Both the position numbers and the translations under genes were made by a program. A stretch of 45,029 nt of DNA from Diphasiastrum complanatum. Its lineage: Eukaryota; Streptophyta; Lycopodiopsida; Lycopodiales; Lycopodiaceae. The notes beneath the pieces are model-generated. The model searched no databases. It had not been told where the DNA came from and saw nothing but the letters and a program-made list of their open reading frames with translations. The stretch spans positions 65,871,507 to 65,916,535 of the forward strand of contig CM055094.1 in the NCBI GenBank assembly GCA_029204225.1, read 5' to 3'. Shown here one piece after another: positions 23,112 to 37,100 of the stretch (position 1 is the stretch's first letter; each line of letters opens with the position of its first letter).

Positions 23112-24134
23112 CATAATTCCAAGTGCCGTTGTACGGCACCCGTACAGGTGTCACGGAGAAAAAATTCACGGCACCCACGGCACTTTTCGTATAAATAAAT
23201 ATGTAAATAAATAAATAATTGAGTTTTTTCACCAAAAAAACTCAAAAAAGGCATTTTGTGAAGTGTACTAGCAATGCTGTTACTGTTCTGTGATTGAAAA
23301 GAGCTGAGGTCAATTGCCGATTGATTGATCTGGTCCTGCTTAGAAGGATGTATTTGAAAGGTTCTGGAACCATGTTTCATTTGAAAATTTGACATTCCTA
23401 ACAATTGAAACCATCAATAAGGTGACAATAAGTGGATTTACACTGATGGGGGTTGTGTTCCATGGAGAAGCGATGCAGCTCTCAATAAACTTTGGGGAGT
23501 TGCAACTTGCAAGATACATTCGGTGGGCTTCAGATTTGAGTGTCCCCCTCCGCTGCCATAATAGTTTTGTTGGATACGTAAAATAAAGTGAGGTTGAGAT
23601 GTCAAATAAAAAACATGCACCTTCACACAGGTTGATCAGAATCCTATATTGGAACAAACAAACTCTGAAAGAAATTAGACTACAAGAGTCAATAAGCTTC
23701 CTGCTCTGAAGAACAGATAGGAGTTTAGGTGTATCAATGCTCATCAAACAGTAGCAGGTTAGCAATGCTCAGAAATTTTACATTCCACAAAGTATTTGAT
23801 TAATCATGGTAGACATGAAACAGGCAGCAGATAGGCCCTGACTTGTAGTGATTAATTTATAGAATATTGATCTTAGTGTACTTCAGAAAAAGTTCAAGTC
23901 GTGAGAGCTTTAAAGATTTGGATTGAGAACTCTGAAATAATTGTAGAATAAAATACATATCAGTTCTTACAGCAAAGAAAATAAGTGGCAGCACAGAACA
24001 GCTAATAGATCAATACTCATTCGTTCTGTAACAGAAAAAAAAGAAAACTTTAAAAGTACCGTGGCACGGCACTTGTGCCATACCACGGCACACGTGTCGT
24101 GCCGTCCCAGGGCACTGGTGCCGTGGGAACCATG
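23112..24134. mobile_element. 1,023-bp non-autonomous hAT-like element with GTGCCG subterminal repeats
   Basis: Flanks ATAGCTAC (23104-23111) and GTAGCTAC (24135-24142) match at 7 of 8 bases, as in an 8-bp target duplication. Termini are CATAATTCC on the left and GGAACCATG on the right (7 of 9 complementary). Both ends carry dense copies of GTGCCG/CGGCAC in palindromic arrangement (for example CCGTTGTACGGCACC at the left, GTGCCGTGGG at the right). The interior has no transposase. It lies about 1 kb downstream of the ARP stop codon. Confidence 0.65.
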
Positions 24135-25113
24135 GTAGCTACTAAAATCGATTGTTTAACATGTACTATATTTCACAGTGGCTACAAATTCCAAGTCTCT
24201 TCAAGAAACTTTATCTTACTGTATTCACGGTAGGAAAGCAGTAACTTTTACTTGTTTCTTCACATCTCGTCAGCATAAACATACTCTTATGTGTTGGGCA
24301 TTCAAGCAAGCCATTTAATATTAACAATCTCGAGTATTATGCATGAAGGGCAGATCATTTATCCATATAAAGCACCACACTTAAGGGCTGGCAAAGTCCA
24401 TGTCCCTGTTTATGGAACTCTCAAAATTGATTTTGCTTGCAGGCCTAGAGCCACAAGACGAAACATCAGATTCATAACTCTTAACAGTGAGTTGAATGCC
24501 TTTTATGTTGCTTTCATCAACTTACATGGGCATGCAAAACTAGCTCACAACTTTCTTAGATTGGGCAGGCATGAAATGAGGGCAGCGAGATGCTATTTGC
24601 TTGAGCTCAAATTAAAAGGCCATATTTGTTCTTTTCCATTCAAATTGGACAAACACAGACATCTTAATTACACATTCCATGTATGATGTCACTAGTTTGT
24701 AAGGTTCAAATAGAGATGCCATACTAAAAACTACAATAAATGCATTTCCTGCATTAGGAGGTTGTCTGCACCAAGTTTGAAACTTGAATTTAATACTCAG
24801 CCGTATGGATGGTTTAGAAACAGAGGTTTTGGTCTCATATAGTTAGCTAATCCAAAACTGAAGACTCGAACAAATGCTTTTGAACAACAAGGAACAAACT
24901 CCCTAAAAGGCTTCACATCTTGCTAAGTGACCTGATTGACAAGGTACAGTAGATCTAACTGCAGGAGCTTGTCTTCAAGAGATCTTTTGGCAAAACATTA
25001 CTACCAGAAAGTGTCAAAATGGTTTCAAAATGCTGTGAATTGCCACTTGTAATCAGGTACTTGTATTTCAAATAGACATGACTAACAAAGCACAGGCTTT
25101 GAAGATCTAACAA
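24135..25113 (-). other. ARP 3' flank and presumed 3' UTR
   Basis: Region downstream of the ARP stop. A 131-codon + strand open frame at 24291-24686 has no ATG start and no recognised similarity. The polyadenylation site was not determined. Confidence 0.4.
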
Positions 25114-28100
25114 TCACAGTTTCAAAATAAGCCCAATTGGGCAATGGTCGCTTCCACCCACATGCGGAGAGGTGTATGAATCATGAACCTGGTCTGCAAT
25201 CGAGCTGGACACGAGGAAATAATCAAGGCGCCAACCTGCAAGAAAATATCAAGGCAGTAATTATCTGAAAGTAGCTTTACCTCAAGGGAGCCAGCACGGA
25301 TAGTCAAGCTGAAACAGTTATAAAAGACATAACCAGCCCTGCATGCTATGTGCGAGTGTTTTACCCTTGTTCCGAGGCCGAGCTCCCGAACGATATCCCC
25401 AGTAAGTATAAGCCACTGCATTGGGATGCTGCCTTCTAAAAGTATCTAATAAGCCTTGTTTTAAAAACTGAGATTCAAATGATAACCTTTCTCCATCTGT
25501 AAATCCAGCACTCCGGCGATTTCCCTGCAACATAGATAACGTATAAAATATCAAAGACAACTCAAAGAAACTTCTTCAATGTTGATTTCCCATTGCAAAC
25601 TTACGTAAATAAAAGCTAAAAACTATTTTTGCTCAACCTCTAAGCCAACCAACCACATTTAGAAAATCCTCCATATTAAGAATTTCAATAGAAGCTCAAG
25701 AAGCCTCTAGTAGAAAACTAAACACACCGCAATCCAAGCTTTGGCACCAAGGATAAAGGTCTGGGTCATTGGCACTTAACATGCACTATGCAGTAGAAGA
25801 TACTTACATTAGGATCATGGATATCTATCTCTTGATAGGCACAGTTCAAATCACCAGTCAGCACTACAGGCTTTCTTTTTTCCAGTTCCTGCCCAAAAAG
25901 ACGAGCACATTTGTCAATATTCGGAAAAAAGTTGCCCTTTGCCATGTAATAAGTAGGACAGTTTTGCAACGCCTCAAATATCTGTCAGATAAAAATTGTA
26001 TTGCTATGACTCTTTAGATGTAACATCATGTGAATGAGAAAGCCTTGCACTATGAAGTTAACCAATAGTCATATGAACAAACATGTAACATAGATGGTGT
26101 AAATGCTCTTTAGTCCCAGTAGACCGTGAGCTGAGTTCCACTCTTGGCCAAATTCAACGCTGGCCATTGCTCTTGTTGATAATAATGACTAAAGAAGCTC
26201 AACCACCATTAACAATAGAATTGGTAATCTAAAGCCTTGCAAGCACATGTAACATACAGACTTTAAAACCCTCTACTCAAAAAGAAATAAAGTATTTACA
26301 TTTTATTCAGATGCAGCAGAAAATCACTGTAAGCAAAATAAAGTATTTGCAATGAGCTATTGAATATATTTAATAAGGTGTTGCACAGCTTACTTTCAAG
26401 TAAGAGCTGAAAGCAGGATCCCATTGTGTTGTTCTGTATACCTGCTTTGAAAATCAAAAACTAGCAGCATTAACCAAAATAGAATATCTGCCTTCAACTA
26501 AAAGACTTCGGTAAAGTTTACAGTTGAGAAACCCATCAAATGTTGAAAGCTAGCCAAAGAAGCTACTAACTACGCAACTATGTATATAATGGACAAAAGC
26601 GAGATGATGTGAAAAGTTATAATAGTCCCTCAAGGTTCCAGGTTAGATGGAAAATACATTTCAGCTAATATACAAAAATCCAAACATCCTGTTCACATTC
26701 TCAAGGCTCAAAATCTAAGCAGAACTGCTCCTCTATTTCAAAATGTAAGGAGACAGCACCTTTCACTTCATGCTGTTCACCCACAAAGACAATGCCCAAG
26801 CATAGGTGCAGGTCCATGAGCCAACATACCTCCACATTACACCTTTCATACAATTGTATAGCTGAACAAAGTGCTAATTTGCGTGCAATCCCTTGTCCAA
26901 AGGTGAGGGCAGACTGAATCACAATGGCTACTAGCTAGCACTAAAGAACCCCTACAAAGTGCTAGTTTGCTTGCAATCCCTTGTCCAAGATGAAGGGCAG
27001 ACCGAATCACAATGGGCCTTTTTCGGCGGGGGATTGGTCCAGCCAAAAAGTCCTCAAAGGGTCAAGGGGCCTCACCTTTGATGGTGGTTAGGCCTACGTG
27101 GATAGCAGAGGCATCACCACACTGCATGCTTGAATCCCACAGCAGAAACGTGCATCAATTCCTAAACTCGGAGTATCCGCGCATAAGCTCCGACAGTATA
27201 CCGATCAGTTCGTCGCATACTCCTTTAGCATGGCAGTTCGAGATACATTGCCTTCATTGTGATTCATGAAAGAGTTTCAAATCGGTTGAGCTCTCCAGTG
27301 AGATTTACAAGTTCTTGAGTGATCCTCCAAGCTGGTATTGATGGGAGAGAATGAAAAAGGGAGAGTGTGAGAGTGTTGCATGCTAATAAGTGTCTTGCAA
27401 GGGAGAGTACACTTGATTGTGAGGAGTAGGTTGTATTGAGAGAGATGCATGTGATGAGTGTTGATAAGGTTGCTTGTCTCTTGTTATGGGATGGATATAG
27501 TTTACAGTGTGTGATCTTTATGAAGAGTTTGTTAGTGTGAGAGTGCCTGCTGATCCAGAACTGGATAGATACTTCAAACACTGAGGTTCCTACGCCCTTG
27601 ACTGATCGAATCCAGAGCCTTCGATCCACAGGCTTAAGACCTGCTAATCTCCAAGCTATGGAGCTGTAGCTCGCAATCATCTGGGAGCCCACTCATATCC
27701 AGACTACATAAATGTAGTGCCTGTCCACGCGACCCTGCTACGTGCCTGTAAGCATATCATCTACCTCAGGGGCAGTCGCTGATATATCCTCATGAAGAAG
27801 AGGTAAACCTCATCCAGTGCCACAAGCAGATCCATGGATGAATACACCCCACCTGCACTGGTTCTGAGTATTTGATCACTGACAGACGATCTGAACAAGG
27901 TTGCTATGTGTTGAGAGCTGTTACATACATATCTCTGTCTGTAATACTTCGTTTAGAGTTGGGAATATAGCTCTTACTGCTCAGGGTGGAGATAGCTTTA
28001 CTAATCACGTGGTTGGAACCCGACGACTTGCAACGTGTCTGTTTTCTTACAAACTCCATATCTGCCAGCCCAATCTATCACGAGGAGCCGTTGAGAAGTA

Positions 28101-31100
28101 ATGAGCAATTCAGTTTGGAAGGAATGTCCCGAAACACTCTGTTGGAGTCTATCGACCATCCCGGCCAATGGCATCTCACATGAGTAAAAAGTGATGCTAA
28201 GGATTCGTGACTTGGGGTATTCCTTAGCGGCATGCAAGTCTTCCTCCAATACACGAGGTATGCCTTTGTTGATTGAAATCGGCTTTGGGAAAATTGTCAA
28301 TGCATTTGCTAATCTTTGAGCTTGTACGTTGCAACATATGGTTGTGGATTTGCATTATGTATTATTGGGAATGACATCGGTATTGTTAAACTAGTATGAT
28401 GTTGTTTAACCTCGAGTGAATCTAAGTAGCATGCTAGGTATGCATAGTCTTCACACAATAAAGGAGACCATCAACCACAGCATTTTTAATAGCAATGCCA
28501 TTATGCATGGAGCAGACCAAATGCTAAAACCTCCCTATCCACTTCGTCACAGCCCAAGAGTAGGAGCTGGTCACATACACAAACTAAGCCACATTAGCTT
28601 TCATGCATGTTGTACAATCAACCAAACATACTGTATTTCTCTCACTCTTCAGGCTAGCACTAAGGATCAAATAAAAATTCTGTATCCCTTTATCTAAAAC
28701 CTTGGCATAATTCTAGATTCAAACAATTGAAAATAATAGATAATAATCTATATACTAAAATTTATGATGATAGAAATAAGATCGAAAAGACTCTTTTAGA
28801 TGACAAAACAAAAGATTCATATATTTTATCAAAGAAGAAAAAAAATTGATTTTTAGACTGTTTGCTTTAGTGTCTCCATCAATTGCGGTTCGGTGCTTCG
28901 AACTAGCAAATCATACTGGGCTGGTTCAAACCGGTGGATGATTCAAAAAAAAAAAAAAGAGCCTATACATCAGTAGTTATCAGTTTCAATATTTTATCGT
29001 GACTTGAATTTTAGGTAACGTAATTTGTGTTTGAAGTTCTATCATATATGGTCTGCTAATAATTGGGAGAGACAGACAGACAGACGTCCATGTCTTGTAT
29101 TGAGGATTTGGAATAATCCTTGATGTGGATATCCGGCACTCCAATGTTCGAAATTATTATTCATGTCTCGACATTCCAATTTAGGCCATAAATGCGAATA
29201 ATAACCTTGTAAGGACCCAGGCACTCCAATTAGGACTTGTGAGCAGCGTTAAACACTTTTTGCTTTTTGCAACTTTCTGCTAGTGTCACTTTGTTTTTTC
29301 TTCCTAGCAGTGGAATTGACATCCAAATAAGTGGTTTCTCAGGATCTTGGGGATTAATGTCATGGACTTTCTCCAAAGCCAAATTTATATTTCACTTGGA
29401 ATTTTATGGTTTTTGGACTGGTATTGACAGTTTTAGCTTGGATTTTATAAAACGTACTATTTGTTAATAATTTTAAGATAAGTAGTTGCCAATTCGCTGT
29501 CATTAAATGATTTAAATATTTGCATGCCAATTATACCGTCGATATAGCATCTAGACTATGTTTCAAAGTCAAAACTAGTCAAAATTGATAATTTTTGGCT
29601 ATAAAAGAGCAAAAAGAGTTGGTATTGAGCAAAATCAGAACTCTTTGATCTAAATGATGATTGTTTTGGCTGTAATTAAGGTTGAGTGTACTTGCATGAG
29701 GTTAAGATTCAAATTTTGGTCAAGAAACATGGTTTTTTGATGAAATTTTCATGTTTTCGATACGTAGACTCGATTACTATGCCATAAACTTTGCATGTAC
29801 ACTCTCTAGGATACTTAGAAGCTGTTCAGTGACTATGGACAGTAGGTATGAGCCGTAGAAGCTGAACGAAAGAAAAAAAGGTGTTTTTATGGTTATCTGG
29901 ACCATAGTTGCCGTGGTCCAACCATTGAACCGTTAGGAAACGGTTCAACCGTTTTTTGGCCCCCCCCCAAAAAAAAAACAAAAAGAAACGGTTCGAACCG
30001 TTTCCCGATCGAACCCAGCTAGCCGGTTCGAATCAAGACAAATCGGCCGATTCAAATCGACATGTAACACTGATCTAGATATTTGGTGCTTCAATATTCT
30101 GATCTCTTTGCAGGAGGAGCTTGAACGGGCCATTTTTTATGCATGTGTACCGCTGAAACAAGCTATCATCCACTTGTTTTGATTGTTTGAGGCTTGTGCA
30201 CCAAAGCAATGAAGTTGCATGCAGGGGCGACCTACAAGAAAGTGATTTTCGCTCACTCTAACCATATGCTACAGATTTGAACCTGATTGAGGCCTTCTCT
30301 AATCCCTACTGAATGTTTAGAAGTTGTTGATGATAGCTCTTTGAGGCCATGCGAAGCAAACATATCATTTCCAAGATTCTGCCTCATGAATAATTTGATT
30401 CTAAATCAGCTCTCTGGCAATTCATTATCAAAACAAATGTAGGCGAAATGTGCTTCAACTTTTGATGATGTCATACGAATCTCAAAAGCTTATTATTCCA
30501 TGGCACTGGCGTCCAACGAGCCATTTCAAGCAAATTCATTAGCACCTGAAACTAAGAAGGGGAAAAAACGAATTCGGGGTTGAACTCAATAAATATTTTG
30601 ACGAGCTTGATCAGATGGCTTCGAAACCCAAGCAATAGAAACACTATCTTGAAATAAGGCTAAGAAGGCGAATCTCTATTTTATTTGCAATAATAGGCCA
30701 AGACGTGTGATGAAATTCTGCCCAGAACAGAAAAAAGCCACTGCGACTCAGTTTATTGAGATGCCAAGTAATCAAAATATGAAACTAGAAATTAACCTGA
30801 TTGATTGTAAGTGTGAATGCTCCTCTACATCCATCTGAGATAATTTTAATGGCTAATGCAGTGGAAATTTTTGATGTTTCACCGTATGTTTGCAACATAG
30901 TTGCAGCGAATCTCGATTCGCTGGGTCTGCGATTCGCGGGTCGTGATTCTGCGAATCGCGATTTGCGACCCAGAATCGCAAAAAAAAAAAAAAAAAAAAA
31001 AAAAAATTGGAAAAATAGCTTATTGCTGAAATTTTTTTAGGGGATCAATGGTCAAACCAGCATTTTGCCTCTCAGAAGTGCAGTAGATGAGGCACAAACA

Positions 31101-34100
31101 GATCTTATTTTCAGTAGCTATCCGGTTGTCATTTGCTCTGGTTTTCAGTAAATGTTAATGCTACAGTTTGGACTATCAACTGTATGGATGATGATCACTT
31201 TTGCAATTGGTTCACTGGAGATGTGAGTGCAATGTACATACAGTTGGGGGCATAAATATTGGGCCCTTCTCGGCACGCATTTGGACCCCACTTTTATCTT
31301 AAGGGGGGCGGTGGCATTTTTATCTACAATGTCTATATAGCAAGAAGCTCTAGGGGGTTCGGGGGACAGTAGCCCCCCGGGAAACGGGGGGTTCGGGGGG
31401 CGGAAGCCCCCCGAGAAACGGGGGGTTCGGGGGGCGGTAGCCCCCTGGTGGGGGGTTTGGGGGGCAACGCCCCCCAACGGCGGGGTCCGGGGGCTGCCGG
31501 TAGACCCCGGCCCCGACGGTAAGGCCTCTTCATGATTTGGCCTTCCAACTCCCCGAGTGAAAACACACTTTTTGGTGTTTCGCACCCGAAACAGTCGGCA
31601 AACTGCACAATCATAATCCCCTCGATCAGAGCTTTCATCTGATACCCATATTGCCTAAAAAAAATTCAAAAAAAAAATAAATCGATTCTACACGATTCTG
31701 GGTAAATCCCGAATCGCGAATCGGAATCGCGATTCTGATCGCGATTCTGAATCGCGATTCGGGAATTGCGCTGCAATTATGGTTTGCAATGCCCATTTTG
31801 GATTTTCCTAAAATATATCTAAATAGATGTCAATCTTTTAAAATTCTTAACTCAGTAAATTTAGATCAAAAGCAAACTGAAAATGATTACCTCATGGTTT
31901 ACCACCTTCTAGGTCAGTAGATCACATAATTGAGCTAAATCCAGGTAGTCATCCTATCTCTAGACAACCGCATCAATTTTCTCGAAAAGAAGAGGTAGAG
32001 ATTACCAATCAACTTGAAAATTATCTTAAGATGGGACATATAAGACCTAGTAAATCACCATGGGATCCACTCCTATTCTTCTTAAAGCGAAAAAAGATGG
32101 AGGCTTCCGAATATGTGTATTATAAAAGGTAAAATAAAGTAACTATAAAAACCAAATATCCATTGTCCAAGATGAATGATCTGGTTGATCGTTTCGGTGG
32201 AGCTAAATACTCAGTAACATTGATTTCATAATTGGATAACATCATATTAGAATGTGTCCCAAGTGATGTGCTGTGGATGAAGTTTCTTACCGGCAGCAAT
32301 AGCTAGCTACTTTGGCAAGCAACACATCGGTTACATTCATCAACAGAAGGAGAGAGCACACCAAAACTCCATAGAATATTTCACAAATTGTATTTATCAC
32401 TCTTATTTTTAACTTCATGATTGGAAGGAAAATCCATGAGATTGTTAAATAAGTAAAGTATGTTTATTGGGGTGGTTCATTATGTATGCCTTGCTCTAAT
32501 ATAGTCACAAATAAGTTGACAATCAAATAGAAGAAGCTTTCGTTTTTAATGTAATTTTGGAGGAAAAACCCATGTGATTGATAATAAGTGGTCAATGGGT
32601 CATCAATGATGAGGTTGTTCATCGTGCATGAATTGGAACAATGTGATTGGAGAATGAGCCTTGAGAGACATTTTGGCAACTAGTTCTGCATTAGTGTCAT
32701 TCTATAATCTTAGGAACTCTTAGTGGTGGTTCAAGCAAACCATAGTTTCTTGGATGATTTAGGACACGCGTCTCCCCCGTAACGGGCACCGAACTGCCAT
32801 GCAGCAGTACCCCCCCAAAAAAAGATGACACTGTATATATGTGTATCCTCAATTTGGTGTGATCACAAAATTATTTTAATTGCATGCCCTTGGGAAATTA
32901 TCTAGGCCAAACTGATGATAGATATGTATGTCATAGATTAAAAAAGAATTCGCTCTTGCAATCTTCAATTTCATTAAATTTAAAAGCCAACAACATCCGA
33001 TGGAGCAAGAAGTGCACTTAAGACTCACTTGCAATGCTAGGTAGCATCCACACTTAAAAAATGCTTTTTGATTAGCATTTGTTGATGTATATGAATATTT
33101 GTCACCTCCTCATAAATATTATCATTTGGAATCCGTGTCATAAAAAAGTCAAGTAAGAGCCAAAACATTCACAAAGTTACTACTAGGGAAAAAGATAAAC
33201 CATATTGAATAGAGAGAGGAATACAAGTATATCGAATAACTATTGAAGTAAATTATGAAATCAATCGATAATAATTATTTCCCATTGGCATGTGATCTTA
33301 GCTTTCTTGATTCAACGCTATGTTGAATTGTCACCCACCTAAACTACCACCTACAAGCAATCTCCACAAGAGTAGACAATCATCCATGTAGCTATTATGT
33401 GCCCAACTGACTAGAATCATGCTCAGGGTTGACTTGGGATAATTGACTTGAGTCTAGCATAAGTTGGTTAATGTTGGACCTAGGGTTATGAAATACCCTT
33501 AGTGGTAAGGCTATGACGCTAGGTCTAGGGCTTGGGGCAAGACACAAAGCCAATAGAATGGACATGCATGGACAATTATTAATCTTATAAGGGCTCACGG
33601 GCACGTGGCTTGGGCTGTAGCAATATAAGAGTGGCTTTAGACATTCGTCGACATTTTTGTGATATCCAGATTCCCTATAAATCTAAAAAAGACTAAGAAA
33701 TTTAAAACCCCTTCAAGACGTGACATAATCATATGGCATGATAAGATGGTACAGTTATCTATATGCATAGCAGATTTCGTGCTTGGTTTTTACAGTATGA
33801 ACTGCTTGAGATTCAATTCTATGCCAGTTTATCTTCCATCCTCATGGACCGGCTCCTTATTAAAATTTTGACGTTTTTTTGTATCCCTAAAGGCCCCTGA
33901 AGGCATCCCTCTGAAAGCCCTAAATCCAAAAAAAGATTTCAAATTTTAAAATTTTGTTTTTAAAAAATAAAGACAATTTGCCTTGTTCCGTTCTGGAATG
34001 GGCAACTATGACATTATACAGGAACATTGTTACCACAAGTAGCCTACACAAATGGAAGATTTATGAAAATTCAGCTTTTTGTCACGAGCGTCAAGATGGT

Positions 34101-37100
34101 TGGCTAACTCCTAGAACTTACGATGCGTGATGGGCCCAATCCATATTAAAAGCCTGCAATCTGTGGCTAACTATTTTTCGTTCTAGAATTTGATACCCAC
34201 TATAGACCAGGCAAATGTCATCGGATACACATTTACTTACTCTGAGACATAAAATACAATGTATAGAAAGGAAATTCACAGGATTTTCAAATGGACATTC
34301 CTTTCGCATTCTGGAACTCAATGTTCCAAAAAGGAACAAAAACTATGATATGTACCTTGTGCATAAATTGTGGTCCATAAATTTCAAGTCCTAAAATTTG
34401 GTCAACTTGGCCAAATTTTGATGCATCAATCAACAGAGCAAGAAAAATCTTGTGACTCTACCAAATAGATATTTACTCAAGACATGGGAATGTAATCTTT
34501 AGTAATACAAATTGCAAGAAGATTTACCAATCTTTCTAGCTTTGCACCAGAGTTGGGAACATATGCTGACACTAGGAAAAAGGACTCAAACTCGGCAGTG
34601 ATGACTCGCCCTTCACCATCATGATCGGGTAATCCAAGACCATATGCTATTGACAAGGGTTTTTTCTGAACAATAACATTAGCAGCAATGAGATTGAAAG
34701 CAAGCCTCAACTCACTCAACATAATGACAAATTCAAACTCAATAGAATTCATGTTACAGAAAAATGGCGTTCTGAATAGAACAATATCTTAAAAATATGT
34801 TGCAATAGACACAACATACAAGACATAACAGTATAAAAATCATTGAAGATTGCATATGTATCATGAGAACCAGATTCAACTCAAGCTTTTACCCGAGAGA
34901 TAAGGGCAGATCCTGAGTAGCCCAGCTTTGTCGTGCTACAAATCCAGAAACTGCCTTCAAAATCATTAAGAAATGAACCCTTTATTTGCTCCACATCTTT
35001 TTCCTGTTTTGCAAGGACTAGGCATCTTCAATCCAAAGAATACTTTAAGTAATTAACAGCTGTAAGTGAACACTTTGCTTATATGCGCTCCCAGCGGCAT
35101 TGCTAATAGTGATTAGGATCCCATGAGCGAAAGCCATCACAATCAAGCCGCCTAGTTACAGATATTCAGCATGCAACCAAAATAGCCAAAACAATTAACG
35201 CTTCTAAGCAACAGTTCATTTTTCTGTTTTTCCCAATGGCAATAATGAATCTAATCTTGATAAGAACCCAGAGACCAAAAGAAATTACAAGCAAGCTGCT
35301 TGCTTGTAAATTAATAAGCCATGCCTCTCAACTTTAAGCAAAGAATTGTCAAGCATATCAATCCTCAGCCTTGTCAAAGATACTCACCTGAAGCTTTGTC
35401 TCCTGCAAGCATAGTACATCAAAGTTCTCACTTTCTGCAAGTTGACTTATTAACGTAGCATCTGTCTGTTTCTCATCTCTTACTTTCAGCAGAGCTCTTA
35501 GCCCATTGACATTCCATGACATCAATTTCAAAAGATTGGTTCCAACACAAGGTAGAACTGGTCTCATACAAGTGGGATCATAACAAACCCATTCAGGCTG
35601 AGGATTTTTATGGACTAGCAATGACCACGGCTTCCGTCGGTTTAAAGCTTGATCTAAATCGTCTATATTTGTATTGACATCTAATTCAGCTGAAATTTCA
35701 ACTATTTTTGTCTTGAGGCGCTTGCCTTTGGATTGGCTCTTTGAAGGCCTTTCAAAACTTTGATCTTCTGTGTGCTGCTTCAATTTCGGTTTTCTTTTTG
35801 AATTTGGGACTTGTGAAACCCTTCCAGTAACTTTTGCGTTATCCCAACCTTCAGGGTTGGATGGACTCAACTTATTCCCTTTCCCCGGTAAGCTGTTTCC
35901 ATGCTCTACGCTAGTGTGTTTTCCTTCATCAAGCTTCATCTTGTCTGGCAACAAATCATTTCGTTTCCCTTTAACAATAGCACTTTCTTTACTATGTAAC
36001 AACCTTTCTTTGCTTGTGTGAATGTCAGCTTTGGAAGCTCCTATCCTTTCAACCTCCCCTGTATCAATGCAAAACGAAATTCCACTGAATTCCAATGTTT
36101 AAACACGGCAGTCTTAACAGACAGTACAGACTCGTAAAACATTTCACAACACCGCACAAGAAAAATTCATCAAGCCATGAGCAAATGAGCTAGCTACTTC
36201 ACATTCTACTTGTTAGTTGCACGTTATGATATACCTGAAGGCATGGAAGCTTGATGGCGAGCGAGAAAGCTCTTGAGCTCCTGAATCAACTCCTGCTTCC
36301 GCCCAGTGGAATCTATATGTATCTGTCTGAACGAGCCAGACTTTATCAACGCGTGATTAAGAAACACGATAAGATCTCATTGTAGGCAAGATATTCTGGT
36401 ATCCGAACCAGTTTGAACGAAACAATAGCGTGTATTTCTAAGAGCGACTGTCACCCATCTCAAGATTTATTTACTTTCAATGCCGATGGGAGCCTGGACG
36501 TGTGACAGGCACAGACAAATAACTAAATACAAACCTTTACATGCTCTTCTGAAGGGGTGAGATATAACTTACAAATTTGCAACCTCTTCACTGAGTAACT
36601 GATATGAAAGAAACAAACTTAAGACAAACCTGTATTTAAAATCACAGTTCACTACATGATTAAAGCTTCCGCTTTTATTTTTTTTGAATTGTAGGCAGAC
36701 CGAGACCAATTTATGTAGGCATGAGCGGGTTGCTAGCTGCTATACTCACTTTAAAATCTTTCTGAGCTCCATTACAGACAAGGTGGCAAGCTTCTGCGCC
36801 TTCTCCAAAGTCAATACTTTCTCCAACGTACCATCCAAACCCTGCAATCGTAACGACTCACGTGCTATAATAAATTCAGTAGAATACGATCTTGGCGTTC
36901 AAGATAAGCATCTGTAAAATGGAAGACAGAAAACCTGTGCACTGATTAACAGATATATCACAGGCTTTTTACAGTCGTAATTTTATTGTACTCCAAAAAC
37001 CGATTATAAAGTGTTACACACTAAGCATGCAGCAAAGAGCAGTTGACCCTACAGTTATAGAACGGAAAAGAAGAAGGAAGAACAAAATGGCTTGGTCTAT

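Larger units (their letters stand above)
26442..34527 (-). other. 8.1-kb ARP intron loaded with nested transposon remnants
   Basis: This intron separates the exon ending ...AKLERL from the 48-bp exon starting VYRTTQWDP. Both splice sites are canonical. It holds an 88-bp tandem duplication (26868-27015), a 170-bp hAT-like miniature element (29903-30072) and a Ty3/gypsy remnant (about 30450-32230) interrupted by an 886-bp hAT-like element (30896-31781). Two unmatched hAT-like termini lie near 34013 and 34347. The other introns of the gene are 176-505 nt, so the size comes from insertion. Confidence 0.85.

Noticed and set aside
24291-24686. 131-codon + strand open frame downstream of ARP
   Set aside because: No ATG at its start, no recognised similarity and no splice support; probably chance.
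25889-25969. Longer version of the ARP exon that would start upstream of ELEKRK
   Set aside because: The extra residues interrupt a conserved block, while the acceptor at 25889-25890 restores the expected YLK-ELEKRKP join in phase.
31145-31638. Pro/Gly-rich open frames on the minus strand
   Set aside because: By-products of the GC-rich hairpin minisatellite within a non-autonomous element.
33985-34350. A complete hAT-like element between the two CTATG ends at 34013 and 34347
   Set aside because: Both ends have the same orientation and their flanking octamers do not match, so they cannot be the two ends of one element.
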